Position numbers and translations under genes: made by a program
DNA from: Bryobacteraceae bacterium
Lineage (GTDB): Bacteria > Acidobacteriota > Terriglobia > Bryobacterales > Bryobacteraceae
Assembly: GCA_030039005.1 (NCBI GenBank)
Contig: JASHQT010000099.1
Coordinates: forward strand, 1-24,303
Length of the DNA stretch: 24,303 bases
Direction: 5' to 3'
Notes under the pieces: model-generated
What the model was told of the DNA's origin: nothing
The model's input: only the letters and a program-made list of their open reading frames with translations
Databases searched by the model: none
In this document: piece by piece, positions 1 through 8,445 of the stretch
Layout: every line of letters starts with the position of its first letter
Numbering within the stretch: the stretch's first letter is position 1

Positions 1-903
1 ATGTCGCCATTCGGCCACTTACGGCTGCTGGAAGCCGAGAGCATCCATATTATGCGCGAGGTGGCTTCCGAGTTCCAGCGGCCCGTGATGCTATATTCCA
101 TCGGGAAGGACTCCTCGGTCCTGCTGCGGCTGGCGCAGAAGGCCTTTCATCCGGCGCCGATCCCGTTCCCGCTGCTGCACATCGACACTACCTATAAGTT
201 TCGCGAGATGATCGAATTTCGCGATCGTTACACGGCGGAGATCGGGGCCAAGCTGATCGTCTACACCAATCGCGAAGCCATTGACGACGGCGCGAACCCC
301 TTCAAGTTGGGCACTTCGCGTTGCTGCGCGCTGCTGAAGACCAAAGCTTTGCTCGACGGTCTGCGTCAGGGCAACTTCGACGCCGCCATCGGCGGAGCGC
401 GCCGCGACGAAGAGAAGTCGCGCGCCAAAGAGCGCATCTTCTCATTCCGCGACGAAAAGGGCCAATGGGATCCCAAGAACCAGCGGCCGGAGCTGTGGAA
501 TCTGTTCAACCCTCGCATGCACCCCGGCGAAAGCCTGCGCATTTTTCCCCTGTCCAACTGGACTGAAATGGACATTTGGCAGTACATTCACGCCGAGAAA
601 ATCCCGATCGTTCCGATGTACTTCGCCCAGGATCGAGAAGTGCTGGTGCGGGGCGACTCGTTAATCATGTTAGAGCAGCCCTTCATTCCGCTGTTGCCCG
701 GCGAGAAGCCGCAGATCGTCCGCTGCCGGATGCGGTCGCTGGGGTGCAGCCCGTGTACGGGCGCCATTCGCTCGGACGCCGATACCCTTCCGAAAATTAT
801 CGAAGAGCTGGTTTCCTTCCGGCGCTCGGAACGCGAAAATCGCGTGATCGATCACGATCAGGAAGGCTCGATGGAAATCAAGAAACGCGAGGGGTATTTC
901 TGA
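1..903 (+). CDS. cysD: Sulfate adenylyltransferase subunit 2 (CysD)
   Basis: Small, catalytic subunit of the heterodimeric ATP sulfurylase, which makes adenosine 5'-phosphosulfate (APS) from ATP and sulfate in the cytoplasm. The 300 residues match the usual CysD length (about 300) and are colinear with the E. coli protein from the LEAESIHI segment to the C-terminal KKREGYF. The PP-loop nucleotide-binding motif SIGKDS is at residues 33-38, and the conserved [15 protein letters not shown] and [11 protein letters not shown] blocks are present. The ATG is the first base of the window, so any promoter lies outside and a start slightly upstream cannot be excluded; the N-terminus nevertheless looks complete. 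The stop TGA (901-903) overlaps the ATG of the next gene as TGATG, so the two subunits are probably translationally coupled. Confidence 0.96.
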   Translation: MSPFGHLRLLEAESIHIMREVASEFQRPVMLYSIGKDSSVLLRLAQKAFHPAPIPFPLLHIDTTYKFREMIEFRDRYTAEIGAKLIVYTNREAIDDGANPFKLGTSRCCALLKTKALLDGLRQGNFDAAIGGARRDEEKSRAKERIFSFRDEKGQWDPKNQRPELWNLFNPRMHPGESLRIFPLSNWTEMDIWQYIHAEKIPIVPMYFAQDREVLVRGDSLIMLEQPFIPLLPGEKPQIVRCRMRSLGCSPCTGAIRSDADTLPKIIEELVSFRRSERENRVIDHDQEGSMEIKKREGYF

Positions 904-2573
904 TGGCGGCCGTGGCCGAACAACCGCCGTCGTTCTCCATCGAGGATTTCCTCGCCCACGAGCAGGCCAAGGATCTGGTCCGTTTTACCACCGCCGGCAG
1001 CGTGGACGACGGCAAATCGACGTTGATCGGGCGGCTGCTCTACGATTCGCAAAACGTTTACGAGGACCAGATCAAATCCGTCACCAAAGCCTCGGTGAAC
1101 CGCTCGGCCGGCCCCATCGATTTTTCGCTCCTCACCGACGGTCTGCGCGCCGAGCGCGAACAGGGCATCACCATCGACGTCGCCTATCGCTATTTCGCCA
1201 CGGCGCGCCGCAAGTTCATCATCGCCGACACGCCGGGACACGAGCAGTACACGCGCAACATGGCCACGGGCGCTTCCACGGCCGACGTCGCCGTGATCCT
1301 GATCGATGCCCGCAATGGCGTGTTGCAGCAGTCACGCCGCCATGCCTACATCGCATCGCTGCTGGGCATCCCCAACTTCGCCATCGCGGTGAACAAAATG
1401 GATGCCGTCGGCTACGACGAATCCATCTTCGGCGCCATTGAGCGGGAATTCCGCGGATTCTTGCACAAGCTAAACGCGCCGCACGTCTATTTTCTGCCGA
1501 TCAGCGCGCTCGAAGGCGATAACGTGGTGCGGCGCAGCCGCAACATGCCCTGGTTCGAGGGCCCCAGTCTGCTGGAGTTTCTCGAGACCGTACCGGTGCA
1601 TCACCGCACTCGCGCGGCCGACTTTCGTTTTCCCGTCCAGCGCGTCATCCGGCCAAACCAGGACTTCCGCGGGTACGCTGGACAAGTGGTCTCCGGCAGC
1701 ATTCGCCCCGGCGACGGCGTGCTGGTATTGCCGTCCGGGTTGCGCTCCCGCGTGAAGAGCATCGAGACTTTCGACGGTCCGCTCGATGAAGCTGTGGCGC
1801 CGCTCTCGGTGACTTTGACGCTCGAAGACGAGGTAGACATCAGCCGCGGCGACATGCTGGCGTCCTCGCAAAGGCCGCCACATGCCGCGCGCCAGTTCGA
1901 TGCGAGCGTGGTGTGGCTGAACCAACAGCCCCTGGACTTAAGCCGCCCCTACGTGCTCAAACACACCTCTCAAAGCATGCCCGCCGAAGTAAAGGCAGTG
2001 CGGTATCGCGTGAACGTGACCACACTGGCGCATGAGCCGGCCGGCAGTCTGGAGATGAATGGGATCGGTGTGCTGCACATCGAAACCAGCCGCCCCATCT
2101 ACTTCGACGCGTATTCGCACAATCGCGCCACGGGCAGTTTGATCCTGATGGACCCCACCACCAATGCCACCGTCGGCGCGGGCATGATTCTGGCGCCGGT
2201 GACGCTGGAACACGAGCGGCCGAGACCCGAGGCCATCGTTCTTCGCAACGAGCGCGTCACGCCCATTGAGCGCATCGCCCGCTACCGGCATGGAGGCGAA
2301 ACCATAGCGCTGGGATATCGCAAAACCCTGGCTTGGTTACTCGAGCGGAAACTATTCGACCGCGGATGCGCTGTGACGGTGATCGAGCACGCCTCCGAGG
2401 AAGCACTGACCGCGCTTGAGCAGGCCGGACTGCTGGTTTTGTTGGTATCCGGCACGCCGGCGTGGGAATTGCCATTCGATGACGCCGAGGCCGCCAAGTT
2501 CGTGATCGCGGCACTCGAAGAGCGCGAGACGCTGTTGCGGCGCGAATCGCTGACCGGCGGCGAAGGAATTTAG
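903..2573 (+). CDS. cysN: Sulfate adenylyltransferase subunit 1 (CysN), with degenerate APS-kinase-like tail
   Basis: GTPase subunit of ATP sulfurylase; GTP hydrolysis drives APS formation by CysD. The GTPase motifs are clear: P-loop GSVDDGKST (residues 32-40), DTPGH (109-113) and NKMD (164-167), followed by the EF-Tu-like beta-barrel domains. I chose the ATG at 903 because the CysN family similarity starts there, it overlaps the cysD stop (TGATG), and GAGGGG at 889-894 is a good ribosome site 8 bases upstream; the frame stays open further upstream only as a shadow inside cysD. At 556 residues it is about 80 longer than E. coli CysN. The extra tail (from about residue 434) resembles the APS kinase part of CysNC fusions (KTLAWLLERKLFDRG versus GKSTxAxxLExxLFxxG) but has no P-loop and is much shortened, so I read it as a kinase remnant. 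Confidence 0.94.
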   Translation: MAAVAEQPPSFSIEDFLAHEQAKDLVRFTTAGSVDDGKSTLIGRLLYDSQNVYEDQIKSVTKASVNRSAGPIDFSLLTDGLRAEREQGITIDVAYRYFATARRKFIIADTPGHEQYTRNMATGASTADVAVILIDARNGVLQQSRRHAYIASLLGIPNFAIAVNKMDAVGYDESIFGAIEREFRGFLHKLNAPHVYFLPISALEGDNVVRRSRNMPWFEGPSLLEFLETVPVHHRTRAADFRFPVQRVIRPNQDFRGYAGQVVSGSIRPGDGVLVLPSGLRSRVKSIETFDGPLDEAVAPLSVTLTLEDEVDISRGDMLASSQRPPHAARQFDASVVWLNQQPLDLSRPYVLKHTSQSMPAEVKAVRYRVNVTTLAHEPAGSLEMNGIGVLHIETSRPIYFDAYSHNRATGSLILMDPTTNATVGAGMILAPVTLEHERPRPEAIVLRNERVTPIERIARYRHGGETIALGYRKTLAWLLERKLFDRGCAVTVIEHASEEALTALEQAGLLVLLVSGTPAWELPFDDAEAAKFVIAALEERETLLRRESLTGGEGI

Positions 2574-2609
2574 GGGAGCCGCGACCGTGAGGGACCGGAA
2601 GTAACAACC

Positions 2610-3281
2610 ATGACGTTGGACCAGAAAATCGAAGACGCGTCCGAGTTAATCGGTAACGTGTTCGCCCAAAACAACGGCGCCGCCTGCGTCACTTGCAGCT
2701 TTCAGACCGAGTGCATGGCGTTGGTGGATCTGGTCATCGCGCAAAGGCCCGAAATTCCGGTGCTGTTTCTCGAAACCGGCTATCACTTCCACGAGACCTA
2801 CGCTTATCGCGATCGGATGACCGAGCGCATGCACCTCAACCTGATCAACCTGGCCGCGAAGATGTCGGTGGCGGAGCAGGAATCGCAATTCGGCATTTTG
2901 AATCAAACCGCGCCGGACCGCTGCTGCGGCATGCGTAAAGTGGAGCCGCTGTTCCGCGGCCTCGCCGATTACGGCGTCTGGTTCGCGGCACTGCGCCGCG
3001 AGCAATCGCCCACGCGCGCGAACCTCCAAACGGTGGACTTTTTCAAGCTGCCCACCGGCCATCCATTGCTGAAGGTGAGCCCGCTCGCCGATTGGACCAA
3101 CGCTGACGTTTGGGCTTATCTGAAGCGCCGCGCCATTCCCGTCCTGCCGCTGTACGACCAGGGCTACACCAGCATCGGATGCGCGCCTTGCACCACGCCG
3201 CCGCTCGACCCCGATAATCCGCGCTCGGGACGCTGGGCCGGGCATAAGCTGGAATGCGGCATTCACATCCAAAGCGAGTGA
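2610..3281 (+). CDS. cysH: Adenylyl-sulfate reductase, iron-sulfur type (CysH family)
   Basis: Thioredoxin-dependent reductase of the assimilatory pathway, releasing sulfite and AMP from APS. The 223 residues carry the CysH-family ETGYHFHETYAYRD block (residues 55-68) and the ECGIH motif whose Cys216 is the expected catalytic nucleophile. Cysteine pairs C105-C106 and C191-x-x-C194 are the known ligands of the [4Fe-4S] cluster that marks APS reductases; PAPS-specific CysH proteins lack them. APS is therefore the likely substrate, in line with the absence of a working APS kinase in this operon. The start is the ATG at 2610, 36 bases after cysN, with a GGAAG ribosome site about 8 bases upstream. 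It is listed as phosphoadenylyl-sulfate reductase in many annotations; the cysteines argue for APS. Confidence 0.93.
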   Translation: MTLDQKIEDASELIGNVFAQNNGAACVTCSFQTECMALVDLVIAQRPEIPVLFLETGYHFHETYAYRDRMTERMHLNLINLAAKMSVAEQESQFGILNQTAPDRCCGMRKVEPLFRGLADYGVWFAALRREQSPTRANLQTVDFFKLPTGHPLLKVSPLADWTNADVWAYLKRRAIPVLPLYDQGYTSIGCAPCTTPPLDPDNPRSGRWAGHKLECGIHIQSE

Positions 3282-3291
3282 TCGGTAGCGT

Positions 3292-4044
3292 ATGGAGATC
3301 GTACTTGGGTTCATCATTGCGGTAGCGATCGGCGTTACGGGAGTGGGCGCGGGCGTCATCACAGCGCCGGTCCTGATCCTGTTCCTGCACGTCCCGCCCG
3401 CCCGAGCGGTCGGTACAGCTCTGGTGTTCAGCACGGCGGTGAAACTGCTCGTCGTCCCGATGCAGATTTACCGCAAGCAGGTGGACTACCGGATCTTGCG
3501 CTATCTGCTCGCCGGAGGAATTCCCGGCGTTTTGATCGGCTCCTTCATCCTCGCCAAGCTCAACGCCAAGGGGCAAAACGGCATCCTGTACGCGGCCCTG
3601 GGATCCACCATCGTCGTGATGGCGGCGCTGAACCTGTATCGCATGTGGCTGCATCCCACGCGGGGCAACCCGCGGGACCTCTCGCGCTGGCTGCCGGCCG
3701 TCGCGCTGCCCATCGGCGCGGAAGTCGGCTTTTCTTCGGCCGGCGCGGGCGCCATCGGTTCATTGGCATTGCTATGGATGACCCCGCTCACCGCGGCGCG
3801 CGTGGTGGGGACGGACCTGTTTTTCGGCTTGTGCCTGTCGATGATCGGCGGCGGCTTCCAGCTCACCGCCGGAAACTACGATCTGGCGATTCTCACGCAG
3901 TTGATCATCGGCGGCGTCTTCGGCGCCTTCGCCGGAACCTACCTGGCCGCCATCACTCCGCAGCGCGCGTTTCGCATCGTGCTCTCCCTCTGGCTCATCA
4001 CGCTGGGCGTGCAACTGTGCTGGAGCGGCGTCCAGCACTTATAA
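3292..4044 (+). CDS. TauE/SafE-family membrane transporter (probable sulfite/sulfur anion permease)
   Basis: Integral membrane protein of 250 residues with several hydrophobic segments across its length. It has the internal duplication typical of TauE/SafE proteins: a Gly-rich GVTGVGAGVITAP segment at residues 14-26 and a related EVGFSSAGAGAIGSL segment at 144-158, each opening a half of the protein. Family members move sulfite, sulfoacetate or other organosulfur anions, usually outward. It starts 10 bases after the APS reductase stop, so it is cotranscribed and probably either exports excess sulfite or serves as the sulfate/sulfite carrier of the pathway; sequence alone does not give direction or substrate. 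No sulfite reductase follows in the window. The ribosome site before ATG 3292 is weak. Confidence 0.85.
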   Translation: MEIVLGFIIAVAIGVTGVGAGVITAPVLILFLHVPPARAVGTALVFSTAVKLLVVPMQIYRKQVDYRILRYLLAGGIPGVLIGSFILAKLNAKGQNGILYAALGSTIVVMAALNLYRMWLHPTRGNPRDLSRWLPAVALPIGAEVGFSSAGAGAIGSLALLWMTPLTAARVVGTDLFFGLCLSMIGGGFQLTAGNYDLAILTQLIIGGVFGAFAGTYLAAITPQRAFRIVLSLWLITLGVQLCWSGVQHL

Positions 4045-4133
4045 ATTCGCCCGCAAATGAGTTAATTCGCGATCACCTAAACGGACATGAAATAGGTACG
4101 CTAAGTGGATAGAAAATCGAACTGAAGAACGCC

Positions 4134-4619
4134 ATGAAACATCCAAAGAAATCGAGGCGCCAAGGGGTGATCAGGCAGCCTCTTGGTGTGTTGTTTGAGT
4201 TAGAGATCCCTGAACAATTGCGCGCAACCTTCAAGGAACTTAGAAAACGGCAAACGTTCAAGCGGAGTATCCGGATCGCACACGATCTCAACGCGCGTTA
4301 CGCCCGCCAGTTCGGCCTTGATCCAGCGCAGTCGGGGCGGCAAGAAGCGCTGCTGATGGATGCGCGCGCGATGGCTGAGGCTCACTTGACGGAAGCCGCG
4401 ACACCGCAGGGCAGGAAGAAACTGGCGGACAGAGTGTGGCGCGATTGCGTGGAGCGTCACCCCTATTATGCGTGCGGAGCATTTACGATTCTGTACGCGG
4501 AATTTGAGCAAGCGCTTCTGCATAAAGGTCACCCGTCGCCTGGCGATTTGTCACTCGCTCAGAGAGCGCAGCAAGCCAATGGGAACGAACTTGCCGGCAC
4601 CCGCAAATTGCAGAGCTAG
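4134..4619 (+). CDS. Hypothetical protein, basic N-terminus, no recognised domain
   Basis: I do not recognise this 161-residue protein. It begins with a very basic stretch (MKHPKKSRRQG) and continues as a soluble, charged, probably mostly helical protein rich in Ala, Arg, Glu and Gln. It has a run LRKRQTFKRSIRIAHDLNARYARQ around residues 36-60 and a HPYYACG motif near 114-120. There is no signal peptide or membrane segment. A weak GAAG ribosome-like site precedes ATG 4134. It lies 89 bases after the transporter gene on the same strand, so it may be read from the sulfur operon or alone. Its stop is 13 bases from the stop of the convergent ketosynthase-like gene. It could be a genuine small orphan gene; the coding call rests on its open frame, its position between genes and a plausible protein composition. 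Confidence 0.55.
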   Translation: MKHPKKSRRQGVIRQPLGVLFELEIPEQLRATFKELRKRQTFKRSIRIAHDLNARYARQFGLDPAQSGRQEALLMDARAMAEAHLTEAATPQGRKKLADRVWRDCVERHPYYACGAFTILYAEFEQALLHKGHPSPGDLSLAQRAQQANGNELAGTRKLQS

Positions 4620-4632
4620 CCGAAGAAGCATA

Positions 4633-5898
4633 TCAGGAGGAGACGGTTCGAACATGGATCGCGGCCGATTGCCCCGTCCACGAATGGCTCAGAAACACCG
4701 CGGAGCCGGGCGCAGCGGAAGATAATGGGACCGGTTGGGTCACCACGTTGATCATCACGCCATCCTGCCTCTGCCGGTGGCGCGCGACAGGGGGGATGAA
4801 TCGATGCTTTAGGGCCAGGATGCCTAGCGTGAGTTCCACCGCGGCCGTCGCAGCTCCCAAATAGCCGGTCAAACCCTTGAACGCTGTAATCGGCAAACGA
4901 TTGCCGGCGGCCTCGGACAAAATCACGGCCTCGCGTGCATCCGCCTCGGGAATGCCGAAGCCCGACGCCACCACGAAATCCGGCTGATCTCCCGATGCGG
5001 CCTCACGAAACGCAGTGGACGCGGCATCTGGCGATGCAAAAAGCTGCATCGACTGGCCGCCGCAAGACCGCGCGGCGAAGGCCGTGATCTCCGCGAGCAG
5101 TGGCGCCGTGCGAGCGCGAGCGTCGTTCCATCTCTCCAGGATCAGTACCGCCGCGCCTTCCCCCAGCACCAGGCCGTCGGCTTCCTGGTCAAACGGCCGC
5201 AAAGCGTCTTCCGGCGGTTGTGCGGAGAGGAAGCCGCGCTTCTCGAACGCTAGATAACACGCGGGCGTCACCAGACAGTCGCAACCGCCTGCGACTGCAA
5301 GGTCGCAGCGGCCTTCCATGAGATCCCGGCAAGCGGCGTCCAGGGCCAATGCGGAAGCTACGTCGGATTGCGCGAAATTGCTGCTCGGCCCGCGGGCGCA
5401 AATCTCCATCGCCAGCAGTGCGGCCGCGGAATTGGACAATGTCCGGAGTGGAAAATAGGGGTCGACCAAGCGGGAAGCCCGCCCACCCAATTGGTCCCAA
5501 TCCGGTCCGCCCTGGGCTGTGCGCGCCACTTCGAAAGCTCGAAAAAACTCGCTTGGTTCGGGACCGACGCGGCCGGAGCCTACGTGCACAGCCACACGGG
5601 ACGGCTCAAGGTTTTCCAAACGCACTCCCGCGCCGGCGACGGCCTGTTTGGCCGCGTGCACCAAGTGCCGCGCGCCGGGGTTCATGAATTTCTGATTCTT
5701 TGGCGCTCTCAACTCCTGGAGAGCGTAGGTTGGAATAAGACTCGCCGAACGGCAGTCATGACCACTGGTCTCAAACCGCGTGCAAGGGCCAATTCCGGAT
5801 CGCCCCGCGAGGCACTGCTCCCAGGCTTCGTCCGGATTGTTGCCGATCGGGGTCGCCAATCCCACGCCGGTAACGACAACCCGTTCCTTTGAATTCAT
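4633..5898 (-). CDS. Stand-alone ketosynthase-fold protein lacking catalytic residues (chain-length-factor-like)
   Basis: Thiolase-fold beta-ketoacyl synthase family protein of 421 residues, the usual size of FabF and type II KS subunits. It opens with the family signature RVVVTGVGLATPIG (residues 6-19). Aligned by eye with FabF, the nucleophile Cys is Asp179 (GPSSNFAQSD), the first His is Ser312 (VVASGFG) and the second His is Tyr346 (KGLTGY); the neighbouring Lys341 is kept. It therefore cannot condense acyl chains by the normal mechanism. This is the situation in chain-length factors, where the Cys is usually Gln. It may pair with an active KS, such as that of the synthase at 17252-22111, but it is a separate transcription unit about 5 kb away. 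I chose the ATG at 5898 by similarity; an in-frame ATG at 5919 would add 7 residues. Neither has a strong ribosome site. Confidence 0.82.
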   Translation of the reverse strand: MNSKERVVVTGVGLATPIGNNPDEAWEQCLAGRSGIGPCTRFETSGHDCRSASLIPTYALQELRAPKNQKFMNPGARHLVHAAKQAVAGAGVRLENLEPSRVAVHVGSGRVGPEPSEFFRAFEVARTAQGGPDWDQLGGRASRLVDPYFPLRTLSNSAAALLAMEICARGPSSNFAQSDVASALALDAACRDLMEGRCDLAVAGGCDCLVTPACYLAFEKRGFLSAQPPEDALRPFDQEADGLVLGEGAAVLILERWNDARARTAPLLAEITAFAARSCGGQSMQLFASPDAASTAFREAASGDQPDFVVASGFGIPEADAREAVILSEAAGNRLPITAFKGLTGYLGAATAAVELTLGILALKHRFIPPVARHRQRQDGVMINVVTQPVPLSSAAPGSAVFLSHSWTGQSAAIHVRTVSS

Positions 5899-6067
5899 AG
5901 CGTGGAGTCCCGCCCTCATCCGGGCCTAGGCCCCGCCCGAAACGATCCGCGAAGCCGGTGTGGAGTGACAGCGTGCATCAAGTCCGGCATTAAAGGTAAA
6001 GTATCGCATCTTGGAAGGTTGCGGACATAGGCTTTGCAAAGTCTGGAACTGATAGTACTCCAGGGGG

Positions 6068-6096
6068 TTGATCGTACGTTACTCGAAGGCTATACT
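6068..6096 (+). promoter_or_regulatory. Sigma-70-type promoter for the PEP-CTERM/S53 pair
   Basis: A -35 box TTGATC (6068-6073), a 17-base spacer and a -10 box TATACT (6091-6096) match the vegetative consensus at 4/6 and 5/6. A start near 6103 would give a short leader carrying the GGAGGA ribosome site just before the TTG at 6117. A palindrome AGTACT (6054-6059) sits directly upstream and could be an operator. Confidence 0.55.
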
Positions 6097-6116
6097 GTCG
6101 TGAAGCGGAGGATCTC

Positions 6117-6725
6117 TTGACAAAACTCTCACTGTTTACGGGGCTTGTGCTGGCTCTGGGGATTCCATGTTTCGGTAGCAGCTTCTACATTGGTTCAGAC
6201 ACAGCCTGCTTCTACGGCTTCAGCGATTCACCTTGTACGCCTGTATCAACTGAGACGGGACTCGGCTCTAACCTGAGCGGGAATCCAATTCTGGATTATA
6301 CGCCGGACGCGAGCTTCGCCGCTCCTGAGTCCGGTGGCTCCGTTGAACTCGGCAATTTCTATGTGCTTCCTTCGTTGCTGGGTGCCGAAGGTGGATATTT
6401 CACTCTCGACATTTCGTTCACCGATCCCACCGATGGCAGTCAGACCTTTACCGCCACTACCTTGGGCTTGGTGGTTTTCGGTTTGTTGGGTGCCGAAGTG
6501 ACGTTCGACCAGCCAACCACGGAAGCCTTCAGCTACTCCGGCGGGGCGTTCGATGTTTCACTGCCTAGCTCAGCGATTCTGATCGGATCGGGGGATACGG
6601 TCGCGCTCGACGCTACCATCACACCCATTATTACGCCTGAGCCCGATTCCGTAGCCGCGGTGCTCGGCGGACTGATTCTTCTCGGAGTCGTCGTCCGCCG
6701 GAAGGTCGCTCACAAAGTTTCCTGA
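6117..6725 (+). CDS. PEP-CTERM sorting-domain protein, secreted
   Basis: Exported surface or matrix protein of 202 residues. It has an N-terminal signal peptide (residues 1 to about 19, hydrophobic core LFTGLVLALGI), a Gly/Ser/Thr/Asp-rich, largely beta-type body, and a C-terminal PEP-CTERM signal: PEP at 174-176, a hydrophobic helix at about 179-193 and the basic stop RRK at 194-196. Proteins with this tail are processed by a membrane exosortase; none is encoded in the window. The start is TTG at 6117, supported by the GGAGGA ribosome site 5-10 bases upstream, the promoter at 6068-6096 and the signal peptide. A short repeated LLGAE (in the segments near residues 88 and 123) is the only internal repetition seen. 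The body matches no domain I know. The next gene, a peptidase, follows after 48 bases and is probably cotranscribed. Confidence 0.78.
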   Translation: MTKLSLFTGLVLALGIPCFGSSFYIGSDTACFYGFSDSPCTPVSTETGLGSNLSGNPILDYTPDASFAAPESGGSVELGNFYVLPSLLGAEGGYFTLDISFTDPTDGSQTFTATTLGLVVFGLLGAEVTFDQPTTEAFSYSGGAFDVSLPSSAILIGSGDTVALDATITPIITPEPDSVAAVLGGLILLGVVVRRKVAHKVS

Positions 6726-6773
6726 GTTTCAGCGACGGTTTACACGATCACGCCCCGGTGAGGCAACTCGCGT

Positions 6774-8438
6774 TTGTTGAATAAAATTAAACTTTCAGTG
6801 AGGTGGCCCCGTGTCGGAGCTACGCGCGGACCACTTTTAGTCCCGTTCGTCATGACGCTAATTTCTGTACTCCCCTACCAGGGGCGGGGGGAGAATCTCG
6901 CGACACGACATGTGCGGCCCGACGTGATCAATGGCAGGGCGTCGCTTGTAGGCTTCCTGCCTTCCGATCAGACTTTGCGTCTGGATGTCATTCTTCCACC
7001 ACGCAACACTTTAGAACTCGATGCGCTGGCGCGGAAGCTTTACGATCCCCAAAGCCCTTCCTACCGCCACTTCCTCAGCCTGAGCGAGTTTACGGAAAGA
7101 TTTGGATCGTCCGCACAGGATTACGCCGCCGTCGCGCACTTCCTGGAGGAGAACGGGATGAAGGTGACGCGCACTTCGCCCAATCGATTGGTATTGAATA
7201 TCACGAGTTCAGTAGCCAACATCGAGCGGGCATTCCAAGTCAGAATGGGTTTGTACCAGCATCCTACCGAGCCCCGAACCTTCTACTCGCCGGACCGGGA
7301 GCCCGTTCCTGCGGGGCTGGCAGTGCCGCTGTGGCACATCTCGGGGTTGGATAACTTCTCTATTCCTCATCCGGCCAGTCTCAAGCGAGCCGTGGAAGCC
7401 AGCGGTAACGCCAGTGGATCCGGGCCGGGTGGAGCTTTTCTAGGAAGCGATATACGATTGGCTTACTACAGCGGCAGCATGGCTGGCGCCGGCCAATCGG
7501 TGGGTTTGTTGGAATTCGCTGGATACAATATTACGGATGTTAACGACTACTTTTCGCAGGTGGGGCAGACGCTGGCGGTCCCGGTGATAGGTGTCTCCAC
7601 GGACGGTTCCAGCTTGAGCTGCACGGGCACATGTAGCGATACCGAACAGGCGCTCGACATCGAAGAAGCGATCTCCATGGCGCCGGGACTGAGCCAGTTG
7701 CGCGTGTACGTCTCCGACACGAGCGATGTCAGCATCTTCAACCGGATGGCGACCGACAATATCGCCAAATCGTTGAGCTGTTCGTGGGGATGGAGTCCCG
7801 CGGACCCAGCGGCGGACAATCCTATATTCCTGGAATTTCTATTACAAGGTCAGACGCTGTTCGTCGCCTCGGGAGATGCAGGCGCCTACAACGGCGCACA
7901 AGATGTTTTTCCAGCAGACGATCCGCTGGTGATCTCGGTGGGCGCCACTGTTCTTACCACTCAGGGCGCGGGCGGACCGTGGCTCTCTGAAACGGCCTGG
8001 AGCGACAGCGGCGGCGGGCCTTCTCCGAATAAATTCGCCATTCCGAAATACCAAACTTACCCGGGAGTAATCACCGCCGCCAACGGAGGCTCCACTACTT
8101 TGCGCAATGTCCCAGATGTCGCCGCCGAAGGCAACACCGACAACTATATATGCTATGACGGAACCTGCGCAGCGGGTTGGGGCGGTACCAGCTTTTCGGC
8201 GCCGCGTTGGGCTGCTTTTCTGGCGCTGCTCAACCAGCAATCCGTCTCGAAAGGCAAGGGAACTCTCGGCTTCGTGAATCCGATTCTTTATCCGTTTGGT
8301 CTGGGACCGAATTACTCGACCTACTTTCACGACATCACTAGCGGCAGCAACGGAGCGTTTTCGGCCGAGAACGGCTATGACTTAGTGACAGGCTGGGGCA
8401 GCCCGAACGGCAACGCGTTTTTGTCCGCGAGTCAATAA
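6774..8438 (+). CDS. Secreted S53 peptidase (sedolisin/pro-kumamolisin family)
   Basis: Serine-carboxyl endopeptidase, usually acid-active and self-processing outside the cell. The 554 residues contain an N-terminal hydrophobic segment (about 20-35), a pro-kumamolisin activation domain (about 55-195, with SPSYRHFLSLSEFTERFG) and the catalytic domain (about 220-554). The S53 catalytic residues are Glu291 and Asp295 (EQALD), Asp368 in SGD and the nucleophile Ser473 in GGTSFSAP. The Ca2+ site is seen as FHDI (Asp520) with the GYDLVTGWGSPNG block. The start is TTG at 6774, with GAGG at 6760-6763 ten bases upstream; starting at the ATG of Met27 would cut into the export segment. It is predicted active. 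It may digest external protein or process surface proteins such as the PEP-CTERM neighbour. Its stop is 7 bases from that of a second S53 gene on the other strand. Confidence 0.92.
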   Translation: MLNKIKLSVRWPRVGATRGPLLVPFVMTLISVLPYQGRGENLATRHVRPDVINGRASLVGFLPSDQTLRLDVILPPRNTLELDALARKLYDPQSPSYRHFLSLSEFTERFGSSAQDYAAVAHFLEENGMKVTRTSPNRLVLNITSSVANIERAFQVRMGLYQHPTEPRTFYSPDREPVPAGLAVPLWHISGLDNFSIPHPASLKRAVEASGNASGSGPGGAFLGSDIRLAYYSGSMAGAGQSVGLLEFAGYNITDVNDYFSQVGQTLAVPVIGVSTDGSSLSCTGTCSDTEQALDIEEAISMAPGLSQLRVYVSDTSDVSIFNRMATDNIAKSLSCSWGWSPADPAADNPIFLEFLLQGQTLFVASGDAGAYNGAQDVFPADDPLVISVGATVLTTQGAGGPWLSETAWSDSGGGPSPNKFAIPKYQTYPGVITAANGGSTTLRNVPDVAAEGNTDNYICYDGTCAAGWGGTSFSAPRWAAFLALLNQQSVSKGKGTLGFVNPILYPFGLGPNYSTYFHDITSGSNGAFSAENGYDLVTGWGSPNGNAFLSASQ

Positions 8439-8445
8439 TAGACCG

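Noticed and set aside
2646..3434. - strand open frame (262 codons) across the APS reductase and transporter
   Set aside because: It spans the junction of two strongly supported + strand genes and encodes no recognisable protein.
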